64,000 bases of DNA. Origin: Microglena sp. YARC. Lineage: Eukaryota; Chlorophyta; Chlorophyceae; Chlamydomonadales; Chlamydomonadaceae. The translations under genes were made by a program, and so were the position numbers. The stretch's first letter is position 1. Each line of letters starts with the position of its first letter. Positions 32,201 to 45,627 of this stretch are shown here, one piece after another. The notes beneath the pieces are model-generated. The model was given only the letters and a program-made list of their open reading frames with translations, searched no databases and was not told the origin of the DNA. The stretch is taken from positions 72,533,027-72,597,026 of the forward strand of contig CM039463.1 in the NCBI GenBank assembly GCA_022414725.1. The letters are read 5' to 3'.

Positions 32201-35200
32201 ACCACCCCCACACCACATTTAAATACCACGCATTGTTGAATGATATTTACAGGGGCGTCACATCGACACCGTCATAAGTTTGCTTGTGCCCTCCTACTTA
32301 CCACCCCACGTGGACATCTATTTCAGCCACGCACTTGCGGTGCTTTACAGGGCCTCAAGTTTGGAGAACATGTTTACTGTGTGTCACACTGGTGCACCTG
32401 ATCACCACGCCCACTCCACACCATATCAACCACGCTGCTTGTGAAGTGATATTATCAGGGCCTCAAGTTTGAGAACATGTTAGTGTCCTTATCACTGGTG
32501 CAGCCTGATCACCCACACCATTACATCAATATCAAGCCACGCCACGTGCGATGCATTTACAGGGCCTCAACGTTACGACAACTCCTAGTCTGCTGCAGAC
32601 TTGTGCACCCGTCCTACCCCACCCACACCACATCAAACCACGCCACTAAGATTTCAGGGCCTCCATTCGAGCACTCATAAGTTTGCTTGTGCCATCCCTC
32701 CCCCACCCCACACTATTTAAGCACGCACTTGCGGTGCCATTTACAGGGCCTCAAGTTTGAGAACATGTTACTGTGTCACACTGGTGCACCTGATCACCCC
32801 ACTCCACACCATATCAAGCCACGCTGCTTGTGAAGATATTATCAGGGCCTCAAGTTTCTGAGAATGTTAGTGTGCTACACTGGTGCACTGATCACCCACT
32901 CCACACCATATCAAAGCACGCCACGTGCGATGCATTTACAGGGCCTCACGTTCGACAACTCATAAGTCTGCTGACTTGTGCCACCCTCCGTGACCTACTT
33001 ACAAATTCGCACACCGCACATCAAAACACGCAATTTGTGAAGATATTTACAGGGCCTCACATTCGGAGGAGGCCTCATAAGTTTGCTTGTGCAACCCTCC
33101 TATGACCCCACCCCACAAGCTTCTTATTTTAAGCCACGCCGCAACTTGCGGTGCCATTTACAGGGCCTCAAGTTTGAGAACATGTACTGTGTCACACTGC
33201 GGTGCAGATTCACCCCACTCCACAACTTGTACCAAAATATCAAAAGGCCAACGCTGCTTGTGAGATATTATCAGGGCCTCAAGTTTTGAGAAACATGTTA
33301 GTGTGCTACACTGGACGCTGCACACTGATGCACCCTCACTACATATCACGAGCCATAACTAAGAGATAGACCATGCCCACGCCCAGGTGCGATGCCATTT
33401 ACCAGGCTCAGTTCGTGTCGACAACTCATAGTCTGTACTGCCCTTGTGCACCCTCCTACCCCACCCCACACAACGCACATGCAAACCACGCACGCCACTT
33501 GTGAAGATATTTACAGGGCGTTCTCACATAGAGTCGACAAACTCATAAGTTTGCTTGTGCACGCCTCCTACCTGATACACCCCACACTATTTCAAGCCAC
33601 GCCACTTGCTGCGGTTGCATTTACAGGGCCTCAAGTTTGAGAAGTGTTGCATAAGTTACTGGTCACACTGGTGCACCCGCTGATCAGCACGACGACTCAC
33701 ACCATAGATCAAGCTTTGCGCTGCTTTGAAGATTATTATCAGGGCCTCAAGGATTATGAGAGAAAATGTTAGTGGTGCTACGACATCTGCATAGTGCACC
33801 TGATAGTACACCCACTACCACACCCTATATAAGCCACGCAATCACGGTGCGTGCGCATTTACAGGGCCTAGAGTATGTCACGTCGCAACTCATAATAAGT
33901 CTGTGCACTTGTGCACCCTCCTGTAACCCACCCCACCATGTGACCAGCATCAACAACATAACCAGCCACTTGTGAAGATATTTACAGGGCCTCGACATTG
34001 ACAACCTCATAGTTTTGCTTGTGGCACCCTCCTACCTACCCACCCACACTATTTCAAGCCACGCCAGTGGAGTGACGGTGCCATTTACAGGGCCTCAAGG
34101 TTTGAGTAACATGTATCATCACGTGTCACAGGTGCTGGTGGCAGAATTTGACCTGGAGTAGTCCTACTCCACACCATAGTCAAGCCACGCTGCTTGTGTA
34201 GATATTAATCAGGGCCTCAGTTTGAGAACATGTTAGTGTGCGTATCGCTCTGGTGGCATTGCCTGATAGACCCCACTCCACAGAAGTGGGTTTGCCATAT
34301 CAAGCCACGCACGTGCCGATGCCATTTACAGGCTCACGTTCGACAACTCAGTCTGCTGCACTTGTGCAGCCTGCCTCCACCCAATGCCACAGCCACGACA
34401 AAACATAGCCACTTGTGAAGATATTTTGGAGCAGGGCCTCACATTCGACAGGGCTCATAAGTTTGCTTGTGCACACTGCCTAGCTGATACACCCACGACT
34501 ATTTCAAGCCACGCCACTCGGTGCATTTACAGGGCGCTCAAGTTTGAGACTATGTTACATGGTCTTAACATCGCTGTGTGGTGTCAGACACTGGTGCACG
34601 CTGATCACTATGTCCACTCCGCCACACGCACCCATATCAAGCACGCTTGTGACTTTATCAATGTGTAAATGAAGATATGATTATCAGCCGTCAAGTTTGA
34701 GAACAATGTTAGTGTGCTACACTGTGCAGATTGGTGCACTGATCAGACGCATGCCACTCGTCTCACGCCATATCGAAGCCACGCCCACGTGCGAATGACT
34801 ATTGCCATTTACAGGGCCTCACGTTCGACAACTCATAACAAAGTCTGCTGGCGCACTTGTGCACCCCTCCCTACCCACCCACACCACATCAAACCACGCC
34901 AGCTTGTGAAGATAATTTACAGGGCCTCACATTCGAACAACTCATAAGTTTGCTTGTGCACGATATCCTCCTACCACCCCCCCACACTATTTCAAAGCCA
35001 CGCACAGCGTGCGGGGGAGGGTGGGTCATTTACAGGGATCGCCTCAAAGTTTGAGAACATGTTACTGTGATGTCACCACTGGTGCACCTGATCACCCCAC
35101 TCCCACACGGCATATTCAGCCACGCTGGCTTGTGAGAGGATAGTTAGTGTCACCTCAAGTTTGGAGAAGGCATGTTAGGTGTGCTGACGACTGGTGACGC

Positions 35201-37777
35201 TGATGAAAAGCGCCCACTTCCAGCACCATAGATTCAAGCCACGCTGTCGCGGAGTGCCAGTTTACAGGGCCTCACGTTCCGACAACTCATGAAGTCTGCT
35301 GCGACTGTGTGCACCCTCCTACGCCCACCCCACCACCACAAAATGCATCAACGACGGCCACTTGTGAAGATATATTACCGAGGGCCTCACATTTCGACAA
35401 CTGCCATAAGTGGCTTGGGGCGACCCTCCTACCCCACCCCGCGACACTAGGTTTGCAGGCCACGCCACGTTGCGGTGCTCAGTTTTGAGACATGTTACCT
35501 GTGTCTTAGATTCCACATGGTGCACCATGAAAAATCAACATGAATCCACTCCACATATCAACCACGAGTGCGATTGCCTTTACAGGGCACGTTCGATACA
35601 ACTTCATGCGTCGCTGCCATAGGCTATGTTGCAGCCTCCTTGGCACAAGACATCGAGCAAATCAACCAGCACTTGTGAAGATATTACAGGGCCTTCACAA
35701 ATTTCGCGAAGCCCAACTCATAAGTTTGGCTTGTGCAGCACTCCTACCCACGGTAGCAACTAGATATAAAGATGCTTTCAAGCCGAGCGCCGCTTGCGGG
35801 GCATTCTCAGGGGCCTCAAGTTTGAGAAATTTACTAGTGGTAACTGGTGCACCTTGCTTCATCCGGCCTCCACACATATAAGCACGCTGTTGTTGAAGAT
35901 ATTATAGCGGCTCAAGTTTGAAGACATGTTAGTGATGCTACCACTGGTTGGACTGGATCACACTGCCCACCATATCAAGCCACGCCACGTGCGATCATTT
36001 TAAGGGCATCTACGTTCGTCGTTACAATTAGTTCTGCTGGCCCTTTGGTGCACCCTCCTACACACAATGCCACATCTAACCATGCCTCTGTGAGATATTA
36101 AAGCGGCATTCACATTCGAGGCACCTCATATTAATTTGCTTTGTCCTGCTAGCCGGCACTATACTATTCACGACGATGCGGTGCCTTCGAGGGCGCTCAA
36201 GTTTGAGAACATGTACTGTGTCAACTGGGTGCACTGATACCCCTCATTACCACACCATCAGACCAACGGTCCTAGTGAAGATTTTGATAAGGGCTAAAGT
36301 AGAACGTGTCGAGACACTTTCATAAGTTCTGCTGCAACTTGTGCCTCCTACCACCGCAAACATAAACCGCACTTGTGAAGATATTTACAGGGTCACTAGA
36401 TCGAGCAACTCATAAGTTTGCTTGTGCACCTCCTAACCCCACACATTTCAAGCCACTAGCCATTGGCGGTGCTTTACAGGGCACTTCAAGTTTGAGGAAT
36501 GTTACAGTGTCAACTGGTGAACCTGATCGCACTGCCCACACATAGATCAAGCCCCGCTGCTTGTGAAGATTTATCAGGGCTGCAGTTTGAGACATGTAGT
36601 GTGCTAACTGGGCACCTGATCCCCCTACCACACAATGTCAAACCACGCATACGTGCATTGCACTATTCAGGCTCAGTAATGCGACCCCACTCATAAGTCT
36701 GTGGCAGCTTGTGGCACCTCTTAGATAGCGAGCATACCCGCACAGCACATCAAAACCACACCAACTTGTGAAGATATTTCAGGCCTCAAATTCGACAACT
36801 ATAATTTTGCTTGGTGGGCACCTCCTACCCTGATTCCAAGCTTCCACCACCCTACATGCTATTTTCACGGCACGCCACTTATGCGGATTGCCATTACCGT
36901 GCATCAAGTTTGAGACTGTTAACCTAGCGTGTACACTGGTGCACCTGATCACCCATGCTACACATTCATGTCACCGCTGCATTGTGAGAGATATTATCCC
37001 AGGGGCTACAAGTTTGAGAACATGTTAGTGTGCTAACACTGGTGCACTCTGATCACCCCACTCAACACATACTCAGCCACGACGTGCGTGCATTTACAGG
37101 GCATCTAGTTGCGGACACTCGCATAAGTCTGCTGACTTGTGCACCTCCTACCACCGCAAACCACGTCTACACGCGCTAATTGTGCAAGATTTCATAGGGC
37201 CTCTACATTCGACACCGTTCAATCATAAGTTTTGCTTGTGCCGACTTAAGTCACCACACAAGAACTTATTACAGCCACGCGCTATGATTGATGGGACGGT
37301 GCCCTTCGATCGAGCATAAGTTGAGAAAACCATTTTACTGGTCATGGTGCAAGGTTCCTCGATACCACTATGCCATGTTCCTACACAACAAGCACGCTGC
37401 TTGTGAAGATATTATCAGGGCTTAAGTTTGGAGAGATTGTTTATTGTGGCTACACTGGTGCACCCTGATCACCCCACGACTCAAAACACCATAAAATCAA
37501 GCCACGCCAACGCGGCGAGGGCCATTTTTTCAGGGCCCCTACAAATTTCCCGCAACTTCATAAGTTTCCCTGGCCCTGCAACTTTTGTGGGCACCCTCTA
37601 ACCCCCACCCCCACACACAAATAAAAACCACGCCCAACTTTTTTTGTTGAAAGAATTAATTTACAGGGCCCCTCACATTCGACAACCTTCCCCATAAGTT
37701 TGCTTTGTGGCACCCTCCTACCCTTACCCCAAAACTATTTTCCAAGCCACGCACTTTGTGAAATGCCATTTTAACAG
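29260..37777 (+). repeat. 8.5-kb acceptor-edge array of a SelO exon with a 4-monomer higher-order unit
   Basis: Some 80 monomers of about 95-105 bp. Each has a C-rich tract, CCATATCAAGCCACGCCAC, TTTACAG (an acceptor) and GGCCTCACGTTCGACAAC or GGCCTCAAGTTTGAGAAC (exon-like, reading GLTFDN or GLKFEN). Where it is cleanest (30500-31130) four monomer types alternate in fixed order, a higher-order unit of about 400 bp. After about 31200 the copies carry many small insertions and deletions that look like sequencing noise. The first SelO exon in the window follows at 37778. Open frames here are meaningless. Confidence 0.85.
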
Positions 37778-37865
37778 GGCTCAAGGTTTTTTTTTGCACG
37801 TATTACTTTTGTGAAAAGAGCTCCTGCCTGACCCTGAGACCTAAGAAAAAATGAGCCTGCGACAG
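37778..37865 (+). CDS. SELO: SelO exon, N-terminal LP.DPE segment (indel-damaged)
   Basis: Bounded by TTAACAG (AG at 37776-37777) and donor GTGTGA-like at 37866. The exon is frame-broken as given, but its second half, compared with the array copies that follow, reads KELPADPETKNELRQ. This corresponds to the N-terminal F(V/L)RELPGDP region of plant SelO, directly before the (Q)V.....Y..VSP segment of the next exon. SelO is a pseudokinase-fold enzyme that transfers AMP to proteins; in eukaryotes it is organellar, linked to redox stress. Any targeting peptide lies upstream. Confidence 0.65.
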
Positions 37866-39120
37866 GTGTGAACAAGAGTCCTAAAAATGTGGTAGCTGAT
37901 CTTTGGTAGCTTGTACTTGTAGCTGAAAATTCTTCTCGAGTCAAAGAAATGAGTTGCAACAGGTGTGTCAGGTGTACTTAACTGTGTGGCCTAATCTTGT
38001 AGCTGACCTTGAGACGAAGAATGAGCTGCGACAGGTGTGACAGATGTACCTAAAAAGTGTGGCTGATCTTCGTAGCTGATCTCTCCGAGACAAAGAATGA
38101 GCTGCGACAGGTGTGACAGGTGTACCTAAACTGTGTAGCTGATCTTTGTAGCTTGTCTTTGTAGCTGATCTCTCAGAGACAAAGAATGAGCTGCGACAGG
38201 TGTGACAGGTGTACCTAAACTGTGTAGCTGATCTTTGTAAGCTTAATCTTTGTAGCTTGTCTTTGTAGCTTATGTCTCCGGCTAGACAAAGAATGAGCTG
38301 CGCGGCAGGTTTGACTTGTGACAGTTGTACCTAAACTGTGTAGCTGCTCTTTGTAGCTTGCCTTCAAAGCTGATCTCTCCGAGACTAAGAATGAGCTGCG
38401 ACAGGTTTGACAGGTGTACCTAAACTGTAGCTGATCTGTGTAGATGATATGTGTAGCTTAATCTTTGGTAGCTTTTCTTTGTAGGGACAAATCTCTACGA
38501 GACTAAGAATGAGCTGCGACAGGTGTACCTTAGATGTGTAGCTGATTTGTGTAGCTGATCTTTGTAGCTTGTCTTTGTAGTTGATCTCTCTGACACTAAG
38601 AATGAGGTGTGACATGTGTCTGGAGGATCTTTTACCTTGTTTCAACTTTGCAGCTAAACATAGTACGATAGCTACACGTAGCTGAACTATGTAGCTGAAC
38701 ATTCTGACACAAAGAATGAGCTGCAAGACTTGACAGTAGAATTCTTTTTCTACCTTGATCTGGCGATTGTAAGCTGACGTTTGTAGCTGAACTCTGTAGC
38801 TGAACATTCTGAGACAAAGAATCAGCTGTGATTCTTGACAGTGGAATTATTTACCTTAATCTGGCGATGTAGCTGACGTTTGTAGCTGAACTCTGTAGCT
38901 GAACATTCTGAGACAAAGAATCAGCTGTGATTCTCGACAGTAGGATTCTTTACCTTGATCTGACGATGTAGCTGACGTCTGTAGCTGAACTCTGTAGCTG
39001 AACATTCTGAGCCAAAGAATCAGCTGTGATTCTTGACAGTAGGATTCTTTACCATGATCTGGCGATGTAGCTGACGTTTGTGTTTGTGAGCTGAAATGTT
39101 GTAGCTTAAAACCCACCATC
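37866..39120 (+). repeat. Donor-edge array of the SelO ETKNELRQ exon
   Basis: About 15-18 copies of GAGACAAAGAATGAGCTGCG ACAG plus GTGTGACAGGTGTACC-like intron sequence, separated by TGTAGCTGATCTTTGTAGCT repeats. The exon-like part encodes ETKNELRQ. Copies up to about 38420 keep CAG followed by GTGTGA or GTTTGA. Copies after about 38620 (CAAGACTTGACAGTAG, GTGATTCTTGACAGT) have lost the donor. Confidence 0.8.
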
Positions 39121-39434
39121 TTACAGTAGTTCACAAATGTGATACGTTGTATAGGTATCGGATCTTCCTATATTAATGTGAGCCCTAAAACCCTAATATA
39201 AACCCCGCAGGTGTTTGGATCGGTCTTATCTATGTGAGCCCTAAACCCTAATCCTATACCCCATGCCAGGTGTTTGGTCGGTCTTCTCATATGTGAGCCT
39301 TAACCCTAATACCCTAATCTCTAAACCCTAAACCCTATACCCATGCAGGTCTGTTTGGATCGGTCTTCTCGTATGTGGCCCTAACCTAGCCCTAATGGTG
39401 TACTCTAAACCTAAACCCTATACCCCATTGCCAG
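39121..39434 (+). repeat. Acceptor-edge array of the SelO VFGSVFSYVSP exon
   Basis: Four copies (near 39148, 39211, 39271 and 39348) of CCATGCAG followed by GTGTTTGGATCGGTCTTCTC GTATGTGAGCCCT, then CCCTAAACCCTAAT-rich intron. The functional acceptor is at 39433-39434. The CCCTAAA motifs are identical to plant-type telomere repeats but are part of this intron unit. Confidence 0.85.
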
Positions 39435-39515
39435 GTGTTAGGGCTGGATCGGTCTTCTCGTATGTGAGCCCCTCACGCAAAACCACGAACCTTAACCTAG
39501 TGTCTACTCCCTGAG
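39435..39515 (+). CDS. SELO: SelO exon, SYVSP...LVSYSPE segment
   Basis: An 81-nt exon between AG (39433-39434) and donor GTAAGT (39516). With small indels taken into account from the flanking array copies, it reads SVFSYVSPSRKTTNP then LVSYSPE. Plant SelO has the same segment (CY..VSP....NP.LVAWS). The following exon begins VCELLDLDP, so the junction S-Y-S-P-E/V-C-E-L-L is collinear with the family. The exon as given is not open in one frame. Confidence 0.75.
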
Positions 39516-42500
39516 GTAAGTTTACATGACATTGTCCAGGATTGTCCTGACATTGTCACTTATATTGCGGCAATCATGTGTGGGTTGTGAGCTGTGGGAG
39601 GTCACCACGCGTGATAATTGTGATTGGTTGTGTGCTGGTAGATGTGTGTGGGTGTTAGCATTAGCACCGAACCCTTCCTAGTGTCCTACTCCCCTGAGGT
39701 AAGTTTACATTACATTGTCACTTGCATTGCCATCATGTGTGGGTGTGAGCTGTGGTGGCGTGTGACTATCGTTTGTGGGTTAGGTGTGGTTGTTCTAGCA
39801 TTATCACGAACCCTGTCCTAGTGTTACTATCTCCTTAATACGTGTTACCTACATTGTCATTTACACACATGTGTGGGCTGTGGTAGGTGTGTGGGGTGTG
39901 TGGTAGGTGGTGGTACTGTTTAATATGTGTTGGTTGTAGAGTTGCTGGTACATCAGTGTGTGGGTATTTCGCATTATCACGTAACCCTTCCTAGCTGTCC
40001 TACTCTCCTTAAGTCGTTTCACTACATTGTCATTTACATTATCATCATGTGTGGGTGTGAGCTGTGGGTAGTGGTGTGGGTGTGTGTTGTATGGTGGGTG
40101 TTATTGTGGATTATATAGTAGTGTGTACGTTGTGGTGGGTGTGTCGTGGGCTTGCGGTCCGTGTGGGTTGTGTTTCCGTGCCACTGGGTGGATGGTTGTT
40201 GTGTTGGCACACTTAAACGCAAACTAGCATTCCTACCTCACTTCTAACCTATACATCATGATACCAACAACCTGTGTCTGGTATGTGTGTGCTGAGTGAA
40301 CTGTCCCTACTCTCCTTAAGTACGTTCGTAGGTTGTTATTACAAACAGTGCTCCATGGTTGTATCTGCAATACTGTTAACCCAAGCGTGTCACACACCAA
40401 AACTCACCTAAGACGTACACTACCTTGTCATTTACATTATCCATCAATGTGTGTGGGTAGGTGTGTGTGTGTGTGGTCTCACGGGTAGGGTGTGGGTGTG
40501 TTATTGTTATTGTTGTGCTGGTGTGTGTGGGTTCTAATGCCCAACGTTAACGTAGCATCTCACTCCACGGAACAACGCGTCCTAGTGTCTACCTGCTCTC
40601 CTTCAGTACGTTTACACTACATTGTCATTTACATTAATCATGTAGGGTGTGGTCAAGGTGTGTGTGGGTGTGTTGGTAGTTGTGGAGATGTGTTAATTGT
40701 GTGGTGTGTAGGTGATGTACGTTTCACTAACATTGTATTTACATTAATTTCATGTGCCGGTGTATTGTAGGGTGTGTGGTAGTGTGGTGTTGTTGGTGTT
40801 GGTTTGTTGTGCTTGGGTGTGTGTGGGACTATTAGCCCTCGGGAGAAAATGTGTTGGGTAAAAAGTGTGGTGTGTTATTGTGTTGGGTAGTTGTGCTGGG
40901 TGGTGTAAGTAAGAATTAGCATTATCACGGAACCCGTTCCTAGGTGTCCTACTCTCCTTAAGTACGTTTACTACATGTCAATTTATTATCATCATGTGTT
41001 TGGGGCTTGTGGGTGGTGCAGGTGTGTTGGTAGGTGTGTGTGGTGTGTTTTGGTTGGTAAGTGGTGTGTGTGGGTATAGCATTATACGTTAACCCTTCCT
41101 TAGTGTCCTATTCCTAACAGTTTACACTACATTTTCATTTACATTATCATCATGTAACGTTTACACTACTTGTCAATTTCTTGTGGGTAGGTGTGGTGTG
41201 GGGTGTTTTGGTAGGAGTGTTGGGTGGTGTTATTAGTGTTGGTTGTTGTGCTGGTGTTGTTGGGCGTATTAGCATTATCACGTAACCTTCCTATAGTGTC
41301 CTACTCTCCTTAAGTACGTCTTACACTACCATTGTCATTTACATATCATCATGTGTGGGCTGTGGTAGGTGTGTGTGGGTGTGTTGTAGGTGGGAACAAA
41401 TAAAAAAATGTGGTGTTGTTGGCTGGTGTGTGTGGTATATCGCGTGTTCTCTCCCAAGTGCTCTACGGACCACTCTAAAATTATCACGCCTAGTGTCTAC
41501 TTCTCCTTAAGTACGGGTCACACACATAAAAACTAATGACATTGTATTTATACAACATGTGTGGGCAGTGTGCATGGGTGCAGCCCTGTGGTAGGGGGTG
41601 TGTGGTGTGTTATGTGTTGGTTGTTGTGCTGGTGTGTGTGTATTAGCATTATCACGCTAACTTCCTAGTGTCTACTCTTTCCTTTAGTACGTTTACACCA
41701 CTTGTCATTTACATTCATACATGTTATGGGGTCCCGTAGGTTGTGTTGTGGTTGTGGGTGTGTGGTGGTTTAGCATTAAAGGTACACTGGTATTGTGTGA
41801 ATATGGTGTTGTAGTGTGTTGGGTGTGTTCTGGTGTGTGGTGTTGGTTGTTTGTGCATCGCAATTCCAGATTATCACGAACCCTTCCTGTGTCCTACTCT
41901 CCTTAAGTACTTTACACTATGATGTCATTTACATTATCATAACTGTGTGGCTTGGCTGGTGGTGGTGGTGTGTGGGGTGTGTTGGTAGGTTTGTGCTGGT
42001 GGGATTTATGTGTTAATACGGTTGTTGTTGCTGGTGTGTGCGGGTATTGTGTATTAGCATTATCCACGGTACTTCCTAGTGTCCTACTCTCCTAAGTACT
42101 TTACATACATTAGTCATTTTACATTATCATCATGTGTGGGTGTGGTAGTGTGTGTGGTGTTGTTGTTGGGTGTGTGGGTGTGTTATTGGGTTGGTTTGTT
42201 GTGCTGGTGTGTGTGGTATTAGCTTATCAGGTAACCCTTCCTAGTTCTACTCTCCTTAAGTACGTTTACACTACATTGTCATTTACCATATCATCATGTG
42301 TGGGCTGTGGTAGGTTGTGTGGCGCTGTGTTGGTAGGTGTGTGGTGTGTTATGTGTTGTGTTGTTGTGCTGAACTGGCTGTGTGGGTATTAGCATTATCA
42401 CGAAAACCCTTCCTAGTGTCCTACTCTCCTTAAGTACGTTTAACTACAATTGTCATTACATTATCATCATGTGTGGGCTGTGGTAGGTGTGTGGGTGTGT

Positions 42501-45500
42501 TGGTAGGTGTGTGGGGTGTGTTATTGTGTTGGTTGTTGTGCTGGTGTGTGTGGTATTAAGCATTATCACCGTAAACCCTTCCTAGTGTCCTACTCTCCTT
42601 AAGTAGTTTAACTTACATTGTCATTTACATTATCACATGTGTGGGTGTGTGGTAGGTGTGTGTGGGTGTGTTGGTAGTGTGTGGGGTGTGTTATTGTGTT
42701 GGTTGTTGTGCTGGTTGTGTGGTGGGTATTGGTGTTCCTTTGTTACTACTCTCCTTAAAGATAGTCACTAATTGCGTAGGTGTGTGGTGGGTGTGTTGGT
42801 AAGGTGTGTGGGTGTGTTTTAATTGTTGTTGGTTGTTGTGCTGTGTGTGGTGGGGTATGTGTGTGTCCTACTCTCCTTAGTAGTTTACAAATTGTCATTT
42901 ACATTTTACATATGTGTGGGCTTGTGGAGGTGTGGTGTGGGGGTGTGTTTGGTAGGTGTGTGTGGTGTGGTGTGGGTGTGGTTTTATTGTCCCCACTTTG
43001 TTGTTGTGCTGGTGTGGTGTGGGTGGTGGCCTTGTATTAGCTTGGTCCTCTTGCTCGGTATCGCGGTCCAGGAGCATTATCCTAGGTCCTATCTCTCCTT
43101 AAGTGTTACACTACATTGTCATTACATATCATTCATAAGTGGGTGTGTAGGTTGTGTGTGTGTGTTGGTAGGTGTGTGTGTGGGTGTTATTGTGTTGGTT
43201 GTTGTGCTGCCTGTGTGTAAGCATATCTACGCCCGAAATTATCACGGCCCTAGTGTCCTACTCTTCTCCTTAAGTCGTTCATTTCCTATTAGCATGTGTG
43301 GGTGTGGTAGGTGTGTGTGGGTGTGGTTGGTTAGGCTGTGTGGGCTTGTTATTGTTTTGGTTGTTGTGCTGGTGTGTGTGGGTATTAGCATTATCACGTA
43401 ACCCTTTTCCTAGTGTCCTATCTCCTTAATGTACGTCGTTGATACACTACATTTGTTCAATTTACATTTTATAATGCATGTTTGTGGGCTGTGGATAGGT
43501 GTCGTTGGGTGGTGTGTGTGTGGTAGGTAGGCATTATCACGGAACCCTTCCTAGTGCCTACTCTCTTACGTTACGTTTTACACATACCATTGTCATTTAC
43601 TACATTATCATCATGTGTGGGCTGTGGTAGGTGTGTGTGGTGTGTTTGGTAGGTGTGTGGGTGTGTTAGTTGTGTTTGGTTGTTGTGCTGGTGTGTGTGG
43701 GTATTAGCATTATCAGGAACGCCTTTTCCTAGTGTCCTACTGCTCCTTAAGTACGTTTACACTACAAATTGTCATTTACATTATCATCATGTGTTGGCTG
43801 TGTAGGTGTGTGTGGGTGTCGTTGTAGCGTTTGTGTGTTATATGTTGTTGGTTGTTGTATTGTGCTGTTGTGTGTGGGTATTAGCATTGTCCTGCTAGTG
43901 TCTATGTGCCCCACCCATTTTGTGGGCTCTGGTGTGTGTGGGGGTTGTTATTGTGTTGGTTGTTGTGCGTGGGGTGTGGTATTAGCATTATCACGTAACC
44001 CTTCCTAGTGTCCTACTCTCCTTAAGTACGTTTACACTACATTGTCATTTACATTATCATCATGTGTGGGCTGTGGTAGGTGTGTGTGGGTGTGTTGGTT
44101 GTAGGTTGTGGGGTGTGTTTTATTGTGTTGGTGTGTTTGTGCTTATCATCATGTGTGTGGGTTTAGCATTATCACGAACCTAGTGTCCTACTGTAGTTTG
44201 TGTGGGCTTGTGTAGGTGTGTGTGGGTGTGTTATTTGTAGTTGGGGTTTATTGGGTTTCTTGTTATTGTGTTGGTTGTTGTGCTGGTGTGTGTGGGTATT
44301 AGCATTATCACGTAACCCTTCCTAGTGTCCTACTCTCCTTAAGTACGTTTACACTACATTGTCATTTACATTATCATCATGTGTGGGCTGTGGTAGGGTG
44401 TTGTGGGTGTGTTGGTAGGTGGTGGGTGTGTTATTGTGTTGGTTGTGTGTGCTGGTGTGTGTGGTATTTAGCATTATTCACGTAAACCCCTTTCCTTGTG
44501 CCTACTCTCCTTAAGTACGTTACACTACATTGTTCATTTTACATTATTCATCATGTGTGGGCTGTGGTAGGTGGTGTGTGGGTGTGTTTGGTAGGTGTGT
44601 GGGTGTGTTATGTGTGTTGGTTGTTGTGCTGGTGTGTGTGGGTATTAGCATTATCACGGAACCCTTCCTAGTGTCCTACTCTCCTTAAGTACGTTTACAC
44701 TACATTGTCATTTACATTATTCATCATGTTGTGGGTGTGTAGGTGTGTGGTGGGTGGTGTGTTGGTAGGTGTGTGGGTGTGTTATTGTGTTGGTTGTTGT
44801 GCTGGTGTGTGTGGGTATTAGCATTATCACGTAACCCTTCCTAGTGCCCTACTCTCCTTAAGTACGTTTACACTACATTGTCATTTACATTATCATCATG
44901 TGTGCTCATGGCTGTGGTAGGTGTGTGTGGGTGTGTTGGTAGTGTGTGTTGGGTGTGTTTTTATTGTCATTTTACATTATCATCATGTGTGGGGTTGTTG
45001 TGCTGGTGTGTGTGGGTATTAGCATTATCACGGAACCCTTCCTAGTGTCCTACTCTCCTTAAGTACGTTTACACTACATTGTCATTTACATTATCACACG
45101 TGTGTGGGCTGTGGTAGGTGTGTGTGGGTGTGTTGGTAGGTGTGTGGGTGTGTTATTGTGTTGGTTGTTGTGCTGGTGTGTGTGGTATTAGCATTATCAC
45201 GGAACCCTTCTAGTGTCCTACTCTCCTTAAGTACGTTTACACTACATTGTCATTTACATTATCATCATGTGTGGGCTGTGGTAGGTGTGTGTGGGTGTGT
45301 TGGTAGGTGTGTGGGTGTGTTATTGTGTTGTTGTTGTGCTGGTGTGTGTGGGTATTAGCATTATCACGAACCTTCCTAGTGTCCTACTCTCCTTAAGTAC
45401 GTTTACACTACATTGTCATTTACATTATCATCATGTGTGGGCTGTGGTAGGTGTGTGTGGGTGTGTTGGTAGGTGCTGCTGCGGTAGGATTACAACTCAC

Positions 45501-45605
45501 ATTGTGTGTGTGGTGTGGGTAGGTGTGTGGGTGTGTTATTGTGTGGTTGGTTTGCTGTGTGTGTGGGTGTTAGCATTAGCATTGAACCCTTCCTATGTCC
45601 TACTA
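39516..45605 (+). repeat. 6-kb donor-edge array of the SelO LVSYSPE exon
   Basis: About 30-35 units of roughly 170-190 bp. Each has TTATCACG.AACCCTTCCTAG TGTCCTACTC (exon-like: NPSLVSYS) followed by intron sequence TTTACACTACATTGTCATTT ACATTATCATCATGTGTGGG and GTGTGTGGGTGTGTTATTGT. The first repeat after the exon (near 39690) keeps CCTGAG plus GTAAGT. Nearly all later units read TTAAGTACGT and so lack the donor. Units at 44000-45450 are almost identical, and those at 39800-43600 carry many indels. Confidence 0.85.
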
Positions 45606-45627
45606 ACATAATATATGGTTTTAAAGT

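Noticed and set aside
39300..39425. Telomere or chromosome end
   Set aside because: The CCCTAAA motifs are interspersed with exon-edge copies and lie between two SelO exons.
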